Source of the DNA: Casuarius casuarius
Lineage: Eukaryota > Chordata > Aves > Casuariiformes > Casuariidae
Direction of reading: 5' to 3'
DNA: 64,000 bases
Assembly: GCA_003342895.1 (NCBI GenBank)
Contig: PTFA01000160.1
Location: 2,317,592-2,381,591, forward strand
Position 1 is the first letter of the stretch; every line of letters starts with the position of its first letter. A program made the translations under genes and the position numbers. Of the stretch, positions 33,702 through 54,120 are shown piece by piece. The notes below the pieces were generated by a model. The model was not told the DNA's origin, made no database searches, and saw nothing but the letters and a program-made list of their open reading frames with translations.

Positions 33702-36700
33702 ACCCCTACCTTTTTTTTGCAGGTTTTTCATTAGGGTTTTGTTAATTTTTATAGATTTTTTTATTAAAATATAGCTTCTAGAACTGTTCTCTTACAGTTT
33801 TAAAACATATTTAAATATCATGCTCTCAAAAAGAGCATTTATACACAGTCTTATATTTACAATATAGACAGTTATAATCATGTGTTTCTGAAGATCAGCT
33901 CTTCTATGTAAGAAGAAATCTAAGCTTATGTGCTGAAGACTAATGACTATGTCAGTGTTTTGAATTGACTTGTAAACATATCTTAACACACGTGGATGGC
34001 TGAATTACCATTTAAACTAGTGATCAGGAGAGACTACATCACATATATGTTTCGTTACTTTGAAGGAGAACTAGACAAGCACACACTTTGCAAACTCTTT
34101 CCAGAAGGCTACATCGCCCATTCTGTAATTCTATGGAGGATAGCTGCTCACAGCTTTTTAGAAAAAGACAATTTGCCTTCAAAGTGCCCTAGATAAATGG
34201 TATGCTGAATTTGTATTGGTATAACATTTCCATCCTTTGAAAAAGACTTATTCTATCAGCAAGACAAAAGTCAGTGAAAACTAAAATGACTAGACAAAAG
34301 TCCTACAGAAATTAGTATCTCCATAAACCACCCAAAACTTCATACAGTAATTTCTGCTCAGGCTTCAAAATTAGAGTGCATCAAAAACACCTACCAAAAC
34401 CCTCTTAAAATAGCTTATCTTTATAATTGGAGAAAAAGGAACAAACATTTTTCTACATATAAATATTTAATTCCATGCAAGATGGAAAGTGTGAGTGCAC
34501 AATAAACTTCATTTTAAACCTAAATAATTTATAAATTAATCTGTTAAGACTAAGGCAGAGTCTACAGCAATTATATTGTTATATTTTAAACACATGCAAA
34601 TGAGTTGTTAACACCAACATTTTTACATAAAGTTCTAGTGCAAGAATGTATCTGCTTAATAAATAGACTAAAGATAACTTTATGTAATGCTTTGAGGTGT
34701 ACACAGTATCTGTGCACGTTATAAACTGGTTTTGAAAAGTTGTCCTTGTTTGTCTATAAACTATAAGTGCCCATTTTAAATAAAAAGATCCATAATTACC
34801 CATGGGCTACTTCCCTGTGACACATGGTGTCACAAACATCTTGGCGAAAATGTAATACTGAAGTTAATCTAGAGATGCTTTTTTACACAGTTTTTATACA
34901 ATCAAGAAAAAGAGATACAATTTGTATCAACAAACAAAAGGTCATTTCTGGTTATTTGAGGCATTGCTCTCAGCTGCTTATACCATGCAAGAGAAGAGAA
35001 TAAAACTACTTGGAAATTAAAATTATAAAGCGTTGATTAGTAAAAAATGTTTTGAAAACCGGCCAAGCGTTAAATCTGTTTTCTGAAATTATAGAAGTGT
35101 CTGAAGATTTATTTTTACCATTAACAGCTCAACTAATTAAAAAGCTTAGTTATTTTTAAATACCAAGTGTGAAGACAGAATCAATTTCAAGCTAACTCAA
35201 TTTGAATCCATAATGACATGGTCATTATGTAATGTAAGAACTTGGAGAGGTTCCTGCACCAATACTAGAATATTTATCATGTGTGAAATGATGTGGCTAT
35301 CAAACACCAGTACATTAACTATACGTGCACCTGTAATTGCTTTTATTATCTGACATGAACACATTTTTGCACATGATAAATAGTCCACAAGATATTTTGA
35401 ATCAAGCCAACCATCATTACAGTAACACAAGTGGAAGAAATGATGTAGTTTTGTTCCTCAGACAAACAAAACCAGAAAGCAGCATGCAAGCCATTATCAA
35501 AACACCAGAAACAACCCTGACTGCAGCCTCACGTTCTGTGTGTTTCACAGTAAGAAACATTTAGGCAGTGTCACACCTTCTCATGAAGAAACAAAAGGCC
35601 ATAAACCAGGCCTTCTCAACTTTCATGAAAAAAACTACAGTAGAAGTCAACAAGTCCTAGCTCGAGACGTATCGAGTTAGTAATGGTTTAAAATGTTGAA
35701 ATATACAGTGGATTCAAAAAAGGGCGTCCAGTCAGTGCAGCTTAAAAAAAACAATAAACGCCTCTTTTGGAGACATTTAGCTACAAAGGTTCCCACCCTG
35801 AGCAAGATAACCAGTTGCGCAAACAGTGCCACACACAATTTTCTTCTCACCTGCTGAAACAAGAGCTCTAAAAGCTTTCATGAGGCAAATGCACACCTTT
35901 GCGTGGATCTCACGAGCACAAACCAGGAAAGCTTTGCCACAAGCTCAAACTGTAGCATCTCTTTTCAAGAACCAGCCTCCCCCCGCTCCCACCCACCCCA
36001 ATCTCAAGTTGACCCGTACAGCAATCGTTAATGTTCGTTTCGCTCAAATGCCATCCCTGCTCCCAGGAGAAGGGCTGCAGTTACTGCTGAACGTCCAGGT
36101 TAACATCTGTTTCCCTCTGCTTGAGGCTGAGTAATCCAATTTACATGAAAAAACCAACATTTTTTTTTTTTTAAACCTGTAGCATTTCTATTCATCCAGA
36201 ATGGTAGTTGTTTACAGTACAGGTGACAGCCAATTCTGAAGCGAGATGCTACAGTTAAATTCCCTTTAGTTTACTGAATGGAGCCATGGTCTCCTCCACC
36301 TACCTTAATATTTTGGTCCTGATTTGATAACAAATTTGGCTTCTGCTATATTGAGCCAAAGTATTCGACATCGTAATAGATACTCAGACTCTTGGTGAAC
36401 AGCTTTAAAATTTAAGAAATACCAACAATACTGACATGTAAAAGCTGAAAAAAGAATAAATCAGTTTTGCTTTTACAAATTGGATATTTTAATTTTTTGC
36501 CAAGTTTATTTTTTCTTAAATAGCTGACATGCCAATAGGCACTGTCAAGTGACAAAGCTGAAATTTCTAAAGGTGAGCTGGGAGTGCATAGAGCATACTT
36601 TGAAAGGCCAATTAGGTATTTATAATCAAATTGAAAGTATACACTAGTACATGCAATAGAATTGGTAACATAATTTTGTATTAACAGCTTTGAGACACTG

Positions 36701-36836
36701 AACATGACATTCTAGTTCTTAATGATATATCCATGCAGCAAGGTATGCATTTCCTGTAAAATACTATTAAAAAAACCCCTATATTTAAAATCTTAAAATT
36801 TACAATGCAATCAGCTCTTATACAGTGCCTAGGCAC

Positions 36837-36861
36837 ATATATATATATATTTTATATATAT
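36837..36861. repeat. (TA)n microsatellite
   Basis: An interrupted TA run about 140-165 bases after the ZC3H12B stop codon on the minus strand. Confidence 0.9.
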
Positions 36862-36882
36862 GATTGCTACCATGTACAGAGT

Positions 36883-36888
36883 TTTATT
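36883..36888 (-). terminator. Proximal polyadenylation signal AATAAA (ZC3H12B)
   Basis: A minus-strand AATAAA 113 bases after the stop codon. It could give a short-3'UTR isoform. Confidence 0.35.
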
Positions 36889-37000
36889 CTAAAATATTAA
36901 AAAAATATTTACAATAGATTTGCCCACTTCCGTCGTGTAAGTTTTCCTCCAGTTCCTGTCTGCTGTATAGTTTCATCAGTCTAAAAGAGGCTGTAATGAT

Positions 37001-44187
<7,187 letters not shown>

Positions 44188-44354
44188 CACGTTCAGCTTC
44201 CGGCCAGAGAGCTCAAAGTTTCTCTTTCATTTCCAAAGCCACCTGGGATTCGTACTCAGTTGCATCTTGTTGGCTAATTACAGGTTTACACAAGGCTGGA
44301 GTTAATTTGCCTTGCCTACTACGTTCTGGCATAAACACCACCAACATGAAGTTC
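44188..44354 (-). other. ZC3H12B: ZC3H12B 5'UTR part of exon 1 (inferred), with uORF
   Basis: Upstream of the start codon the sequence continues to a plausible acceptor (a long T tract ending TTTAAG at 44355), so this is probably the 5' end of a spliced exon with a further 5' exon upstream. It contains a 44-codon open frame from ATG 44347 to TGA 44213, with a second in-frame ATG at 44332. Confidence 0.55.
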
Positions 44355-45933
44355 CTTAAAAAAAAAAAAGATAAAAAATAGCTTTTGTTAAATTCTGTGG
44401 AATACTTGACTACAGTAATTTTGTTTACACGTCAGTAGAGATCCCTAGACATTCAGATTTCCATGTAAAAATTGATCATAATAAAGCATATAATTTTGTT
44501 GTCTCTTAACTCACAAATTAAATTCCCTTTCCCTCCCCCATTAACTGTATGTACAAAAAAAAAGTTCCCACACAATAAATTTGCAGCTGAAATTAATGGA
44601 GTATCTCTACAATATTTAAAAGAACAACAGAGAAAAGGGTGACCCACGACTTCCAATAGAAAACCATCTTTACAGTTGTAGCCTGTCTACTTCAGGAACA
44701 ACTGTGTGGAGTTCCAATACACATAAAATTTAACAAACACTTTCAGGCTCTTACAGTAAGGTTTCTATCATAGCTGACAAGCTAAACGAGCTTAACTTTA
44801 GTGTAAACTGGCTGCTAGATGTGCAGAAGTCATTACAGAGATGCACAAAGGTTCTGCAAAATGATCATCTTGTGCTTTGTTTACTGGACCTCCTGCACTG
44901 AAAATTCCAAAACTAAGGATGGATATTATTGCATTTTGACAGATTCACACTCATGGTGTCAGGATATGCACTTAAAGTTTTCATCTTTTAGCAGAACAAA
45001 AAATGTTCAAGGAATTCTAGTGAGAGGGCTGACAAACTAGAAGATTAACTATGGTGGCCTGTGAAAGGCTGAAGCTTTTGAAAAATAGTTTTAAAAAGGA
45101 ACTGCAACTGCAGCAGTGCATGTTTTAGAGAAAATGACAAACTCAGACCCAGATGAAAATGCGGGAAGCTGGAGAAAATTGGTTCAGAAAGATGGAGTAA
45201 TATAAGGAATTTGTAAGTCGGCACAAAGGGGACTTCAACTATTTGACCACCAGGAGAACTGACAAGTTGACCTAAGTATTTAGCGAGAAGCCTGCTTTCA
45301 GAAAGTCATATACTCTCCTCTGTAAACGAACAAGCTCTGATAATGCAAGACCTATGAGGTCCTGCAGGTAATGAAAGTAACAATGTAATTGTCTTGAAGA
45401 AACCATTTATTTTAAATCCACTTGCTCATTTTAATAAATCTTGTTCTTGTTGAAGTTACTGCTTTTAGATGTACCAACAGAAAAAGACAAGAAAGACTGA
45501 AAGAGAAGAATGAAAAGGCACCTAATTCTAATAAGAGCCACGGGAGGGTATAGTATTTGGAATATACAAACTGTCTTAAAGCTATGTCTATAGTAGAGAC
45601 GTGGGTTAGCACAGATGCTCTCTGAAGAGGCGTGAGGAGCATGATCCTGGATTTAAACAGCAGTCACAGAAAAAAGCCCTTGTACTGACACAGTTTTCAA
45701 ATATACTTTCACTTTCATCAGGCTAGCCAGTTAGCTTTGTGTTCTGGAGAATTCTGCAGAGGTAAGCTATGGACGCGTGAAGAGCTTTTTCCCAGGATTC
45801 TTATGAGAGTTTTTGTGGCATAAAATAGGTGCGACTTTGGCACAGGAACAGAGACTGGCCAAAGGAGCCCTCTCCTAATGAGCTCCTTATGCACCCACAA
45901 GGAGCAGAAAAACTGAAAAAGTAATCCATGTTT

Positions 45934-45951
45934 GGGGGGGGGGGGGGGGGG
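45934..45951. repeat. Poly-G tract (18)
   Basis: Eighteen consecutive G on the plus strand. Such runs often mark G4-forming or poorly assembled DNA. Confidence 0.95.
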
Positions 45952-46334
45952 AGTATTGGTCACTAGTGTCACTTAGAATAAATTTACATCTCTTTCATGT
46001 ACCTTTTTCATTTCCTCTCATATCTCTTCCACTCCTTCGGGTTATGAGCAATCATTAAAAGAAGATAAAATTTTCGTCAAAAGAGCATACACGCTCAACC
46101 AAGTACATGAATTATTTATATACAGAACATTATCAAGAACACTTGTATTCAAAAGCTTTTAAAAAAATCTTGCTCCTGTCTCCCCAAGTGACCACATTGA
46201 CCCTTATTTAGTTACTGTGGTCTACCAAAACAGCAAATAACAGGAGAAATACTCCCTTAATGTACAGCAGTGTTACTCCCTTGATGTATAGTAATGCCAC
46301 ATCTAGAGACTAAAAATAAGTATTGAAATCTGTC

Positions 46335-46347
46335 GGGGGGGGGGGGG
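46335..46347. repeat. Poly-G tract (13)
   Basis: Thirteen consecutive G on the plus strand, about 400 bases from the 18-G tract. Confidence 0.95.
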
Positions 46348-47828
46348 AATGTGCATCTAGTGTAACTAGAAGAAGAGCATATTTAACACCGTCCATTTTA
46401 TTATTTATTTGGTTTTCTTCTGGAAAATAGTATTTTAAATAGTTCCAAAGAACGATATTCAATAGACGTTGAAATCAAGAGAACATGGAAGCGCTAACAA
46501 GTATTAATACAGTGAGCTAAAGCAAATGTATAAAGATACAATATTGCATCCTAAAAGTATTTTAAAAATGAAAACTTCATTTTCATTATTTCACTGAAGA
46601 CAGTAAGGATGAGTATTATAAGCCACAAAAGAAAATGAAAGAAGAACCAGTGCGCGCCTAAGTCAAATCTTCTTTTATTCAGTTTTCATATCCTTTCATT
46701 TTTAGGAAATAAGATGCTGAAAAACCATAGCTCCAATATACCACGCATCTTGGAAAGCTTTCTTAACTATTCCCCCGCATTGCCTGGTGCTTCTCTGCTG
46801 CTTACTGAGAATTTCAGAGTACAACAGGTCTACAAGAGTCATAAAATTTGATCATCAAAAACACCAAAACATCAAAGACTCTCTAAGATGGATCCCTAAG
46901 CAGGCCAAGCAGTAACATTCTACAAAACTCCACTTCAAATTATGCTTTTCATTTATACATCCCACTTGGCTGTGGAAAATTTACATATAAGTGAAGATGG
47001 TAGCTATGTATCCAAATATAATGACCTTCAGCCTATGTGTCACTGCCAGTGACACTTCCTAATTCCCCCAAAACATACTTCTGTGCAGCTATTTTAGTTG
47101 TGATTTTACAGCTGAAAGGTAGGGTGCATTTGTTTGCTTTGGAAAAAAAGAAAATCTTGTATATTCTATTCAGTTCATCTGTTAGCTGGTAGACTGTCTA
47201 AGAGGGAATTACTCCTGTCATCAACTGCACAGAAAAAAAAAAAAAAGTTTTGAGGAAGATAAAATCAGAATCTTCTAAAAAAAATTTAGGATTTTTTTGA
47301 CAGAAGGAAACTAGAAGTTCTCTGTGTATATGCAGCATTCTGCAATAAGACAGTCTATAAGAGGAACTACTCCAAAATAGCCACTGAAGTTAAAATTTAA
47401 TCTTATTTCAGTCATAAACAACTTTGAAATGTAAACATAGGAAATAAAAAAAAAAACATAAAAATTGGATTAAATATCATTTCAATAGTTTTCTCCTGGT
47501 GTAGCAGAAAACTGATAACATCTTGACCATAACAGTTTAGTTTATTTTCTGGAGATAAAGGAGACTAATGACCTGCAGAAACTGTCATACAGTCCTGGTT
47601 TCCACGTCATGTGGAGGAGCATCTAAATGACAATTTCTTTGGATTCATATTAACAGCAAGATCCTCAGCTACAACAAGGTGATTCTTAGGGCAACCAAAA
47701 AGAGAAAAATAGGTGACAAAGGTGGCAAGCTCAATCCATAAGCATTAATATCCTCAAAACTACTCCTGTGTCAGGTGTAATGACTCTCACTTGCTCATGC
47801 CCTTTGTGTGATGCATGTATCATGCAAA

Positions 47829-47848
47829 CACACGCGCACACACACACA
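47829..47848. repeat. (CA)n microsatellite with CG interruptions
   Basis: A short alternating CA/CG run. Confidence 0.85.
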
Positions 47849-48241
47849 GTACCACTGCAAAAAGTCTCGTTTCCTTAGGAAATCAAGCCAGTTAAGGAAA
47901 ATTGTAATCAGTCATATATGAAAACTAAAAGGCCAAATTTTTAGTCAACCAACACTGACTATTTTTTAATAAATAAGAATTGTGTTCTAAATACTTAATA
48001 CAATATTGAATACAGTAATCCAAGCAGCACGAAATATACTGCTTCCTTACATTTGAATGGAAATGCCAGTTTCGATTAGTTAGGTTTTAGAAACAGATAC
48101 TTTTTGTTCTGTAATATTATACATTGAAAGATTATTTGTCCAAATACTTTATATATTTTTTGTTATAGTACTCCTTACTTTCAGTTGAGGTAATTTCCTC
48201 TAGTATAGCAGTAATAATTCGATAATAATAATATACGTAAT

Positions 48242-48280
48242 GATATATATATAAAATATATACAGTATATATAATAATAT
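48242..48280. repeat. Interrupted (TA)n tract
   Basis: TA-rich low-complexity sequence without longer structure. Confidence 0.85.
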
Positions 48281-51224
48281 TTACAACACTACTTGGCAAC
48301 ATAGATGCTATTCATCAGCTTATTCTGGAGTGGACTTCAATAGGACTCATGTATATCTTTGCATCTTGTCAAAATTAAAACACAGGGCATAAGAAATAGT
48401 GACAAAAGAAGATTAAAAGAAAGAAGTTATCAACACATTGCATCCTCAGCTTGTATAAATGGAGCTATGCCCAAATATTCCAACTAAGGAACATTTTACA
48501 ATATCTGCATTAAGATCTTTTTGCCCAAATTGATGGTACTGTATTGCTTTGGCACTGAACAAAGAACAGTTTGATTCTATTGGTCCAAATTTAAAGATCT
48601 CCATTCTTTTTCCCAAGTTGTCATCATTTCTTTAACTGTAATGTCACAAGAATGTTTTGGCTTTTGTTAATACTATCATGACTATTTTTCCACTTCTAGT
48701 AAATCATCCTAACCCCTTTGCCAATGGAAATCTGGTAAGAATGAATGATCAGACAAAAGTTCTTAAGACTGGAAATAGCCTTAGATTTATGATGAAGAGA
48801 AAGGAGTTACTGTTAACCTGTCTGTTATTTTCATTTCAACAAGTAATTTTACCAAAAGTAATCCATTTACACCAATTATTAGAAGACCAAATTTACATTC
48901 ACTTAGAAGTGTTTAAATATTACTACAAGCAAAGTATGCTGCTTCCATTTAGTAACCACATGGTATTTAACGAACTGTGCATCATTAGGTTTCATGAATG
49001 TCACATGAAGAGGTAAAATACTATCAAAAAATCATATGACTCTAACTTTTATTAAGCATTACAGCAACTTACCAGGCACTGTGAGTAGGATTTAAGAAGC
49101 CAATTGGAAGTGAAAGCAACCAGACTCACTCAAAAGGAGTCCAAGATTTTTTCAAGTTGTAAAATAATTTGGGTAACAATATCACTATTACGTCTGCATT
49201 TAGATTTTTCAACTTTTTTGTAAATGGCAACTATATAATTTTGCTCTTATATTATTTTCCAGCTAAGAAAGAGAAAAAAAATTATCTTATCTGTACATAA
49301 GCTGATTTCACCATTTTGTTGCATTGTCTCAATTTCACATACCTATCTCTAGCTTTCTGTTATCTAACATGATATAAGCAATTTATCACAAATATCGTTT
49401 GTCCTTCCCTGAAAGTAAGCTCTTATTTTAACAAAAAGAACATAGATTGGGTGCCTAAATAATCCTGAATTTAAAAATTATTTACAGCAAACAGAAAGAA
49501 AATTCACTCCAAGAACAAATTCTATCACTGCTGCTGTCATACTCACTGCTGCTGTGCTTCGAAAGAAAGCAGCTCAGATGCAATCCATGTTGGGAAGTGG
49601 TATTGTACATCTAGAAGGACTGCTGTCTGCCAGACTTGTGCTGGGGTTTTCTATTCTTTGGCCGCTAATGACAGATTGGTGTATCTGTTACGAAAGCTCA
49701 CTCTATGGAAACGCCCACTTCTGTGACTCATCTTGGAGTTTCTTGCCTTTTTTCACTCATGTCAACCGTTGGTTGAAAGCCATTAATGAGGGAAATTCAG
49801 CTGTGTCATCCCTCTCTTGCATAGCAGTGGAAAATATACAGTGTGTGACCTAATGATCATCACTCTCTCTCAAATATTTGAGGTGGTAACTATAAATCTG
49901 CTAAAAGTATCTTTGGTTATCTTCAAACAATTAAAATCTAAATCACAGTGTATTTATAGAAATCTCCCCTTTGTATCTAGCTAGGATCCTGTGATCAAAG
50001 CACTAAAAGGCAACAGGCCCTGTCTGTACCAACCGTAGCCACTACCCTGTGTTTCTACCAAGATCTATCACAAATCTTCCACAAAAGAGACACAGAATCT
50101 ACACGTAGTAACCCTTGGAAAGGCAAGATTTTTTCCTATTTTCTTTAAACACCTAACACACAAAACAAACTTCTCAAGACACAACTTTTGTCAAATGGTT
50201 TAGATAACTTCTTTTATCATCACTTGCCATGCTGCCAGAACATGAGGCAGGCAGTCTCCAGAGCCCATCTTTACAATCCTGTCCCCGTCATACAGAGAGC
50301 TCCTAAGAAACCAATTAGCTTACATAGAAGCCTCTTCACCCTCATCCAGGCACCCCTGTGTGCAAATTAGCTGTTCCGCTCCTTCTGTAGACTTCGGACA
50401 TTGCAAGATTTGTTCCCAAATGTATAACATTAAGGTTCTCAAATAACGAGGCTCACCTCATTGTCAGGTCAGGAGTACCAAAACTAAAAGAATATTACAG
50501 CACAGGACCAAACTTTTCCACCTCCACAGTTCCCCTCTCTTAATGATCAGTGGGAAAGAAGTGTTGCATAGCTCCTAAGCCAGCAAACATAGTGGCAGGA
50601 AGAACTGAGCAAAGAGAAAGCAGCAGTAGCAGCTGCTACCTTAACCCAGCATCCTTCTTCACATAGTCTAGATCAGAAATCAGACTTGTAATACCATCAT
50701 TCGGCTACAAAACGGCACCATGGTCTCTCCCTCATCCCTTCACAGACCTGAACGGTCTAACCTCTACCCTACTGTAACCCCTAGAACTATTCCCGGCCAG
50801 TGGGTTATTGCTATAGATTCACCTTGTCTCTCCACAGACTACGATCCAGATGCCAGTCCCTACACAAGCTAGCTCTATATGCTACAAGTCTCACATTACA
50901 TAAAGCTCAAGTTTAAAAATTCACACACAATTCAAATTCAATTCATTGAGGTTATAGACAGTTCAAGTGCAGCCTTCTGCATAAGTGTACCTGCAGCAGA
51001 GATGCAAGAAAGACCTACAGAGTACTAATATGGAAACTGTAGTTATAAGGGAGGGAAAGACAGGAAAGGAGCCTTCAACTCTGTTTTCCATATTAAAATG
51101 TATTCTTTTGTATGTCTGTTTTACAGATAGTTACTGTGGAAAAAAAAGCAGCAGCATCAATATGTAAGCAAAGACCATGAGGGGAAAAAAATAAACAAAA
51201 ACTATTCAGTAAAATCTTCCTCTT

Positions 51225-51934
51225 NNNNNNNNNNNNNNNNNNNNNNNNNNNNNNNNNNNNNNNNNNNNNNNNNNNNNNNNNNNNNNNNNNNNNNNNNNNN
51301 NNNNNNNNNNNNNNNNNNNNNNNNNNNNNNNNNNNNNNNNNNNNNNNNNNNNNNNNNNNNNNNNNNNNNNNNNNNNNNNNNNNNNNNNNNNNNNNNNNNN
51401 NNNNNNNNNNNNNNNNNNNNNNNNNNNNNNNNNNNNNNNNNNNNNNNNNNNNNNNNNNNNNNNNNNNNNNNNNNNNNNNNNNNNNNNNNNNNNNNNNNNN
51501 NNNNNNNNNNNNNNNNNNNNNNNNNNNNNNNNNNNNNNNNNNNNNNNNNNNNNNNNNNNNNNNNNNNNNNNNNNNNNNNNNNNNNNNNNNNNNNNNNNNN
51601 NNNNNNNNNNNNNNNNNNNNNNNNNNNNNNNNNNNNNNNNNNNNNNNNNNNNNNNNNNNNNNNNNNNNNNNNNNNNNNNNNNNNNNNNNNNNNNNNNNNN
51701 NNNNNNNNNNNNNNNNNNNNNNNNNNNNNNNNNNNNNNNNNNNNNNNNNNNNNNNNNNNNNNNNNNNNNNNNNNNNNNNNNNNNNNNNNNNNNNNNNNNN
51801 NNNNNNNNNNNNNNNNNNNNNNNNNNNNNNNNNNNNNNNNNNNNNNNNNNNNNNNNNNNNNNNNNNNNNNNNNNNNNNNNNNNNNNNNNNNNNNNNNNNN
51901 NNNNNNNNNNNNNNNNNNNNNNNNNNNNNNNNNN
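51225..51934. other. Assembly gap (710 N)
   Basis: A run of undetermined bases. Open frames that appear to cross it are artefacts. Confidence 1.
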
Positions 51935-53059
51935 ACAAAACTGGTGCCAACTCCAGTATCACCCTCAGATGGTAGAAAGTAAATATAGCTGCTCAACTCC
52001 CAGAAAAAGCATAGCTACAGAAAGTGACGATTATTTGTCCTCAAACTGCAGGAGTGTTTGGTTGTTTTTTTTTTTTTTTAAATAAAACCATAATCCTATT
52101 CCAGAGTCCAGGCTCACTTCACAACAGAAGACATCCCTGTAGAGGAGGCTGGCTGTTTAGTAAGTCAGTATTTTCATTTAACAAGCATGTCAGTCACTGT
52201 CTTTATCAATGCCACCAATCCAGACTTAATCAGTACCACTACCCTGAAAAGGTTCAGATGCCCTATTATGGGAAAGATGAGGTTTCTGCTTTCCACTACT
52301 CTATGTCTGAAACTACATTTGGTCTCAGTTTAGCTCTGACTTCCAGTTAAGTGCAGTTCATCGTTACCTCTCTACATGATAAGCATTCAGTTATCCCTTC
52401 TTATTGGAATATATGGTTCTTCTTCAAATATAAGTCATCAATTACATAGGCATATCAGGAAAATGAATTTTCTACATGTTCTGGAGCACCTAAGCCTAGA
52501 GTGTCTTGAATTCACTACCTATCTGTGCAGGTGTTTCCTTAACAAGAGCCAAACTAAGGAAATTGCTGATAAAAAACAGTAAATAAATTCTTCATAAAGT
52601 TCTTTTAAAAGAAGCAGCTTAATGCTGCAGGAAATATAGAAAGAATGAGATATCAACCTGATTCGATCTTGCTGCCTCAGACAAGAGTTGTGGCCACTGC
52701 TCTTTATATCTTCGCACAGTAAAGGTGAAATGGTGTTACGCAGATAGGAATAAGATGAATGCTTTATCTGGCCATTAAGTAAATCCGAGTCCTTCATTTC
52801 TTAGCGCTCTTACAATTTCTAATGCATTTCTGAGCAAGTTTGGGGGGGGTTATTAAGCTTTTTGTAAACAGCTTGTCTTGCCTTCCTCTCACTTCCTCTC
52901 CAAATAAAAAGAGATCTTTGTTCCACTATGCTTATATTTATTGCCATTGAGGCCTAACCTAATATAGCATTTTTAAATGCCTTTATAGCTGTTCATTGTT
53001 TCCTACTTCCTATGCTGCTTAGAGATTCCTAAGTATTACTTGTCAAATAGATGCTGTAT
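51935..53059. other. Non-coding, no feature seen
   Basis: Ordinary AT-rich sequence between the assembly gap and the minisatellite block. It has a poly-T run near 52066-52079 and G8 at 52842-52849. Confidence 0.6.
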
Positions 53060-54120
53060 GCTGTACCAAATAATGACGGTTTGTTAGGGAGCTGCTGAAT
53101 CCAGGAGCCGAATAGAAGCAAGGCTGCCACAGCTCCAGGTCCAACCAGTAGCAAGGCTGAGCATGTATTCCCAGCAGGCACATGCACAAACACACATACA
53201 CGTATACATACACACATGGCCAGCCACACAGATCAACACTGACAGAAACACTCAGCACCCACACAAAGACGAACAGCACCAATGGCCTCATCTTGTTCCC
53301 CTCTCTGGCTGATCAGAATGAAGGTCCGTTAGTGGGAAATACAGACACATACAATGTGGATCCCTCCAGTAGCTGGGCTTAGGCAGTCTATCCTGTGGCT
53401 GGTCCCTGGATCCCTGTTCTCTCTGGTTTCTGGCACCTGTACATGAGCCCCCAACGGCTACAGCCCCACTCCAGTGGCTGGTACACACCCTTTGACTCAC
53501 AGATGCACGCGCACACACGCGCACACACACTATGGATCCCCCAGTAGCTAGGCTTAGATATGCAGTCCATCCAGTAGCTGGCTGCGGATGCCTGGTCTCC
53601 CTGGTTGTTGGCACTTGGGCGTGCTAGCCCCCAAGGCACGCAGCCCCACTCCAGCTGGTTCAGACCCCCTTACTCACGTCAACACACACAGACATGCACT
53701 GTGGATTCCTCCAATAACTGGGCTTAGACATGCAGCTTACCCAGTAGTTGATCTTGGATCTTCGCAGTCCCCCATTGCCTCCTGCACAGAGACACACACA
53801 TGCAAACACACACACGCAAACAGGTCTCTCAGTTGACTCCCTGACTTTACCATCTCTCAAAGCTCTTGGCCTGGATCTCCTGGTCCCTCCAACAGCCAAT
53901 TCCCTCAGTTGTCCCACTCCCAAAGACATACACACATACATGGCTATGAAGCTATTTAACCTACTTGCCGACCAGTGTAGCTAGATATTTGCTAGCAATC
54001 ACATACCGACATGCATATCCCCATTCGCTCCAGTTGCTGGCACCACAGACCCCTATGACCCATGGTCTGACTCCAGGTGCTGGCACTTAGACCTCCATAC
54101 AGACACATGCACACAGAGTA
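53060..54120. repeat. Degenerate CA-rich minisatellite, units of roughly 170-190 bases
   Basis: At least three clear units start with TGTGGATCCCTCCAGTAGCT (53357), TATGGATCCCCCAGTAGCTA (about 53531) and TGTGGATTCCTCCAATAACT (about 53700). Each runs through CTGG...GGCACTTGG / GGCACCTG, a CAGCCCCACTCCAG box, and a closing CACACAC run. Weaker units flank them (53090-53240 and 54000-54120). Confidence 0.85.

Larger units (their letters stand above)
32215..37000 (-). other. ZC3H12B: ZC3H12B 3'UTR (long form, inferred)
   Basis: On the minus strand this AT-rich stretch follows the ZC3H12B stop codon directly and contains no splice structure or other gene that I can recognise. A canonical AATAAA near its far end (32239-32234) would define a UTR of about 4.8 kb; a proximal AATAAA (36888-36883) would give only about 130 bases. 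Other hexamers lie between. A Pumilio-type element TGTATATA is present at 33436-33429. Microsatellites of (TA)n, (CA)n and (TTTG)n lie inside. The UTR reading is inference from position and texture. Confidence 0.5.
44355..51224. other. Upstream intron or 5' flank of ZC3H12B, no gene seen
   Basis: AT-rich DNA without a supportable exon. It holds long poly-G runs at 45934-45951 (18 G) and 46335-46347 (13 G), a CA/CG run at 47829-47848, and an interrupted TA-rich stretch at 48242-48280. A plus-strand open frame of 119 codons at 48657-49016 has no recognisable content. A CpG-rich promoter for ZC3H12B is not visible here. Confidence 0.55.

Noticed and set aside
44188..44190. Starting ZC3H12B one codon earlier at GTG
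   Set aside because: GTG is not a normal vertebrate start; the ATG at 44187 matches the human start position.
48657..49016. 119-codon plus-strand open frame
   Set aside because: AT-driven composition (Ile, Leu, Lys, Phe, Asn rich), with no motif or splice context.
51093..51996. Long minus-strand open frames across 51.1-52.0 kb
   Set aside because: They consist mostly of the N gap and are artefacts.
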